DNA of 14,613 bases from an uncultured Lachnospiraceae bacterium (GTDB lineage: Bacteria > Bacillota > Clostridia > Lachnospirales > Lachnospiraceae), in NCBI GenBank assembly GCA_910579285.1, contig CAJTTT010000026.1:28668-43280 (forward strand). Reading direction: 5' to 3'. The notes below the pieces were generated by a model. It had not been told where the DNA came from and made no database searches. It was given only the letters and a program-made list of their open reading frames with translations. This document shows positions 11,931 through 14,613 of the stretch, one piece after another (positions within the stretch are counted from its first letter, which is position 1; each line of letters starts with the position of its first letter). The position numbers and the translations under genes are program-made.

Positions 11931-13358
11931 ATGAAACAAAAAGAAAAGAGAAGTGTGGCGGGTGTTTTGATAATTATGACGTGTATGTCACTTTTGACCG
12001 GCTGTGGAGAAGGCTCTGCCAGAGGCGGTCAGGACAGCGGGATGACGGCCTCAGAGGAAGCGGGCGTTGAGACGCCAGCTGCGGAGGAACAGGACAGCGG
12101 GACTTTAGACACGGAGGAACAGGACGGCGTGGCTTCCGATACGGAGAAACAGAATAGCGGGGATACAGACACGGAAGAGCAGGACAGCGTGGCAGGAGAG
12201 CAGGGCGGAGAACCAGCCGTGACGAATGACGGAAGGGGCGAATTGATTTCCGACGAAGATGCGGCATCGTTACAGTGCGTAAAGAAATATATGGTTGAGG
12301 ATGTCTATGGGGATGGAAACTCCTATGAAGTTTATGCGCCTGATGGAAGTGAAAACGATGAAGGATACTTGAGCTATATTGATCATGGAATTGTTTATTT
12401 TGCATCGGTGTACAGCGGCGGTGATAAGGAACTGCCTTTTCAGGTGCTGAACGAAAGTCTGAAAATGACGAAAGTCGATTGGGAGCAGGAAGAAGCGTAT
12501 TCGGATGTGCAGATCAGCGAAGTTATAAAAAATGGCGCGGACAGATATGCGATCGTTTCCGCAAAAAGTCAGGATCTTTTCGGGACAGACTATGTGAGAC
12601 GGATGCTTTTTTATCTTGACATTCCAGAAACGGGAGTGGGCGTGCTCTGGGAGCTGGATCTGAGCGAAATAGGGATGGACGAGGTTACAGCGCAGATTCT
12701 TTCGGAGCTCGGGCAGTGTTACGGAATTGGTTTGGAGGGTTTTGTGCCAAAGGGAGAATGGGCGCAGGCAGACAAGGACCGGCAGATAGAGGCGCAGGAT
12801 GTGTATGAGCCGGAAGAGGGAGAGCAGGCGCTTACGAAAGTAGACGGGTACCAGTATCTGGGGATGACTACTTTGTCACTTGACGGCGGAAAAATTCAGT
12901 GTCCTGTACTGGCGCTGATGGGATATACGACATCGGTAAGGTCAAGCTATACCAGCGCAACTATGCATGGGGTTTCCCTGAGTATCGATGGTTCCTCAAC
13001 AGGTACGGATGAGTATGTGCCGCTGTTCAAGGAGGGAGCAGACAGACTGTATAGGCAGAAATTAGAGGATGAGGATGTAGAAAACCGAAATGTCCATAAG
13101 AGCGAAGTCATGGAGATGGCTGGTTATGATAACGCGTGGTATTATATTGTCGACTATGAGACGCCGGATCTGATGACGCAGGAATACTATAGGGAAGTGA
13201 GAGTGAACTGCCGGATTATCATAGAGGAGAAATATGCGCTTACCTGCGATATCACACTCCGGGACAATAATTATGACAAAATGACTAACACAGTGATCAA
13301 GGAACTGGAAACGGCCTATGGCATCGACTTAGCGGAGTATTATAATGAAGAAGAGTAA
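11931..13358 (+). CDS. Lipoprotein with acidic 10-residue repeats and two related domains, function unknown
   Basis: A 475-residue protein that I do not recognise. It has a lipoprotein signal: basic start KQKEKR, hydrophobic core, and lipobox LLTGC with Cys 25 as the lipidated residue. Residues 52-91 are a 10-residue tandem repeat of the form EEQDSG..DT, probably a flexible wall-spanning linker. The rest holds two regions that look related to each other: about 115-270 and 305-470. They align from SEVIKNGADRYAIVSA (196-211) with SEVMEMAGYDNAWYYIV (391-407) to ELGQCYGIGL (259-268) with ELETAYGIDL (458-467). The start at 11931 has AGGGAAAA nearby, a weak ribosome binding site. I see no good promoter in 11813-11930. 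The last 14 bases overlap the next lipoprotein gene, so the two are probably expressed together and anchored on the outer face of the membrane. Confidence 0.88.
   Translation: MKQKEKRSVAGVLIIMTCMSLLTGCGEGSARGGQDSGMTASEEAGVETPAAEEQDSGTLDTEEQDGVASDTEKQNSGDTDTEEQDSVAGEQGGEPAVTNDGRGELISDEDAASLQCVKKYMVEDVYGDGNSYEVYAPDGSENDEGYLSYIDHGIVYFASVYSGGDKELPFQVLNESLKMTKVDWEQEEAYSDVQISEVIKNGADRYAIVSAKSQDLFGTDYVRRMLFYLDIPETGVGVLWELDLSEIGMDEVTAQILSELGQCYGIGLEGFVPKGEWAQADKDRQIEAQDVYEPEEGEQALTKVDGYQYLGMTTLSLDGGKIQCPVLALMGYTTSVRSSYTSATMHGVSLSIDGSSTGTDEYVPLFKEGADRLYRQKLEDEDVENRNVHKSEVMEMAGYDNAWYYIVDYETPDLMTQEYYREVRVNCRIIIEEKYALTCDITLRDNNYDKMTNTVIKELETAYGIDLAEYYNEEE
12084..12203 (+). repeat. 30-bp tandem repeat coding an acidic linker (about four units)
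   Basis: Units start at 12084, 12114, 12144 and 12174, each coding a variant of E-E/K-Q-D/N-S/G-G/V-x-x-D-T; the last unit is degenerate at its end. The DNA units are diverged (for example GAGGAACAG, GAGAAACAG and GAAGAGCAG), so the array is old or under selection for its protein composition. It lies in the first lipoprotein gene just behind the lipobox. Confidence 0.85.
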
Positions 13359-14454
13359 AAGAAACAGCTGTTATGGAAGCGTGTCTGGAAAAGAAAAGAG
13401 CAGAAGGAGTCGAAGCGTGGTTCTGACTGCCGCCGGACTGCTGTCTGTCCTTCTGCTTGCGGGCTGCGGGAGCTACGGGAGAACAGGTGGAAGTGATGCC
13501 CCGAGGGAGACGGAGCCTGCAGAAGCGCAGACCGCAGGAATGGAATCTGACGGAGAACGGGCTGCAGGAATAAAATCCGCCGAGATGCAGGAAACAGAGA
13601 CAGAATCTGATGAGGCACAGGACACAGGCATGGAATCTGATGAGGCACAGGACGCAGGAACGGCGCAGGCCGGGGAGGAAGAGGAGAACCGCCCGGCTAC
13701 TATGGCGAATCTGCTGCAGGAGAGCGGTAATGTACTGGATACAGCCGATGCGCCGGAACTGCCTGACACGGTGCTGTGGTTTAACGCAACTTATGCCTGT
13801 CTGACCTACACAAACGGCTGCGACTGGCGGTGGGTAGGAGGATTGGAGCCTACAGAGGAGAATGCCGACAAGGTGAAGTATCTGCTCCGTTCCAGCTGGA
13901 ATGTGACGGATCGGAAATCGGGGATTGAGGCGGTGAAGCGTCTGCTCGGAGGCGGTCACCGCGCCAAATATCAAGAGTGCATAGATGATTTGGAAGACTG
14001 GGGACTTATGGACCTGAATGAGCGGCAATTTTTGAATGAGGTTACCAAAGTCCTGAATGGAGAAAGATCGGATATAGATCTGGGAGAAACGCCGGGGAGG
14101 TATGTGCTGGCCTATTATATGGATCGTGACGGGATCAGCGCAGAGTATATTGCGGCGTGGGATTTATGCAGGGTCAATCAGCTGTATGGGGATTTTTATG
14201 TTTGTGGTTTTATGAGCTATGAGGAGGCAATGGATGCATCTTACGAAAATTCGTTGAGACTACAGAACATGTATGACTCATGGGAGGAGATGATGGACGC
14301 TTATCTGCTGGGTTATCAGTTCTGGCAGGGAGACCTGGCCGCTTCCGATGACTCCCCGGCGAAAGAGCGGAGAAGCTATTATGAGATGCTTAAAAAGGCA
14401 GATGACAGCCCCTATGAACTGGACTGGAATATGGAGTTGAAAAAGAGCTGGTGA
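13345..14454 (+). CDS. Lipoprotein with a DUF1266-like domain
   Basis: A 369-residue predicted lipoprotein. The signal has a long basic start (residues 1-24), a hydrophobic core, and the lipobox LLLAGC with Cys 41. Residues 63-110 are an acidic 10-residue-periodic linker. The domain from about 180 to 330 fits DUF1266: SSWNVTDRKSGIEAVKRLLGGGH (183-205), then AYYMDRDGISAEYIAAWDLCRVNQLYGDFYVCGFMSYEEAM (256-296), LRLQNMYDSWEEMMDAYLLGYQFW (304-327). The Trp-Asp-x-x-Arg and final Gly-x-x-Phe-Trp positions are the family's hallmark. DUF1266 has no established function that I know of and is often found in cytoplasmic proteins, so a lipid-anchored form is of interest. The ATG at 13345 lies inside the previous gene (14-base overlap) with AGCGGAG about seven bases upstream, implying translational coupling. 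Confidence 0.88.
   Translation: MKKSKRNSCYGSVSGKEKSRRSRSVVLTAAGLLSVLLLAGCGSYGRTGGSDAPRETEPAEAQTAGMESDGERAAGIKSAEMQETETESDEAQDTGMESDEAQDAGTAQAGEEEENRPATMANLLQESGNVLDTADAPELPDTVLWFNATYACLTYTNGCDWRWVGGLEPTEENADKVKYLLRSSWNVTDRKSGIEAVKRLLGGGHRAKYQECIDDLEDWGLMDLNERQFLNEVTKVLNGERSDIDLGETPGRYVLAYYMDRDGISAEYIAAWDLCRVNQLYGDFYVCGFMSYEEAMDASYENSLRLQNMYDSWEEMMDAYLLGYQFWQGDLAASDDSPAKERRSYYEMLKKADDSPYELDWNMELKKSW
13603..13662 (+). repeat. 30-bp direct repeat coding ESDEAQDTGM-type linker units
   Basis: Two units, 13603-13632 and 13633-13662, share an identical first 21 bases and code ESDEAQD. Less similar units precede them, so the 10-residue period runs over about residues 63-110 (TAGMESDGER, AAGIKSAEMQ, ETETESDEAQ, DTGMESDEAQ). 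The near identity of the last two suggests recent duplication by slippage. Confidence 0.85.
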
Positions 14455-14471
14455 AAAAATAAAAAAACGGG

Positions 14472-14500
14472 TTGACAGGTAAGTCTATCTTTGCTAGAAT
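14472..14500 (+). promoter_or_regulatory. Strong promoter of the tRNA-Ser gene
   Basis: A consensus -35 TTGACA (14472-14477), 17-bp spacer and -10 TAGAAT (14495-14500) with TGC before it (extended -10). Transcription would start near 14507, about 36 bases before the tRNA. Confidence 0.88.
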
Positions 14501-14504
14501 AATT

Positions 14505-14534
14505 TTTGCGCTCGACCGAAAGCGGGGGCGCAAA
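14505..14534 (+). other. Hairpin in the tRNA-Ser 5' leader
   Basis: TTTGCGC (14505-14511) pairs perfectly with GCGCAAA (14528-14534). Inside, CCG (14516-14518) can pair with CGG (14523-14525) around AAAG. It lies between the transcription start and the tRNA, so it would form the 5' end of the tRNA precursor that RNase P removes. Confidence 0.5.
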
Positions 14535-14542
14535 GCGAACAC

Positions 14543-14613
14543 GGAGAGGTATCGAAGTGGTCATAACGAGGCGGTCTTGAAAACCGTTTGGCGGCAACGC
14601 CACAGGGGTTCGA
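14543..14613 (+). tRNA. tRNA-Ser (anticodon UGA), 3' end cut by the window
   Basis: The acceptor 5' strand is GGAGAGG (14543-14549), followed by T8-A9, a D-arm with TCG (14552-14554) and CGA (14567-14569), an anticodon stem GCGGT (14571-14575) with ACCGT (14583-14587), and the loop CTTGAAA with anticodon TGA (14578-14580). A long variable arm, GGCG-GCAA-CGCC (14590-14601), marks it as a class II tRNA, and the T-arm begins with AGGGGTTCGA (14604-14613). The remaining T-arm, acceptor 3' strand and CCA are outside the window. It decodes UCA and, with wobble, other UCN codons. Confidence 0.95.

Noticed and set aside
11831..12070. 79-codon + strand frame ahead of the first lipoprotein
   Set aside because: It overlaps the lipoprotein signal sequence in another frame, lacks a ribosome binding site, and its product resembles nothing.
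12084..13662. CRISPR array
   Set aside because: The 30-bp repeats are contiguous, in frame, diverged, and have no spacers; they are coding tandem repeats.
13297..14028. 243-residue open frame on the minus strand with repeated Cys/Leu-rich units
   Set aside because: It lies antisense to the second lipoprotein, and its repeats are the mirror of that gene's 30-bp linker repeats. There is no ribosome binding site or family resemblance.
1..14613. Insertion sequence, prophage or other mobile element
   Set aside because: No transposase, integrase, phage gene or terminal inverted repeat pair was found. The structured palindromes could be remnants of a mobile element, but nothing in the window shows it.

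Overview
The window looks like a piece of chromosome from an anaerobic Gram-positive of the class Clostridia, most likely Lachnospiraceae. The grounds are strong AGGAGG-type ribosome binding sites, moderate-to-high G+C, an FMN riboswitch in front of a riboflavin ECF S-component, a three-piece ABC exporter, the tsaE-tsaB-rimI order, and several small conserved proteins of the kind seen in that family. Species cannot be named from the sequence alone. Nearly every gene lies on the + strand.

Layout. (1) 1-488: the 3' end of an oligopeptide-type ABC substrate-binding protein and its terminator. (2) 526-1762: a self-contained riboflavin uptake unit made of promoter, FMN riboswitch, intrinsic terminator, ribU and a second terminator. 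(3) 1762-5723: an exporter operon (ATPase, membrane fusion protein, MacB-like permease). It sits behind a promoter with three TGTAAG repeats spaced exactly 11 bp apart, the signature of an OmpR/PhoB-family response regulator site. Two copies of a structured palindromic element punctuate the operon, one after the fusion protein gene and one after the permease gene. (4) 5782-11812: a housekeeping run holding a YcxB-like membrane protein read from a nearly leaderless mRNA, tsaE, tsaB, rimI, a small Cys-rich protein, an RNase Z-like protein, a DUF6715-like membrane protein, tsaD and ispD. (5) 11931-14454: two overlapping lipoprotein genes with 10-residue acidic repeats behind the lipobox; the second carries a DUF1266-like domain. 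(6) 14472-14613: a strong promoter and the 5' part of tRNA-Ser(UGA), cut by the window end.

How the genes work together. tsaE, tsaB and tsaD make the t6A modification of ANN-decoding tRNAs. RNase Z-like and tRNA-Ser genes nearby give the central region a tRNA-maturation flavour. ispD serves isoprenoid precursor synthesis by the MEP route. The exporter operon is probably induced by a two-component system encoded elsewhere.

The least expected signal is the 48-nt element present at 4296-4343 and 5617-5664. Its core is almost identical in the two copies, while its outer 8-bp stem differs by two compensated base pairs. That pattern suggests selection on structure, as in a structured RNA or a mobile or interspersed palindrome, and I do not recognise it as a named RNA family.
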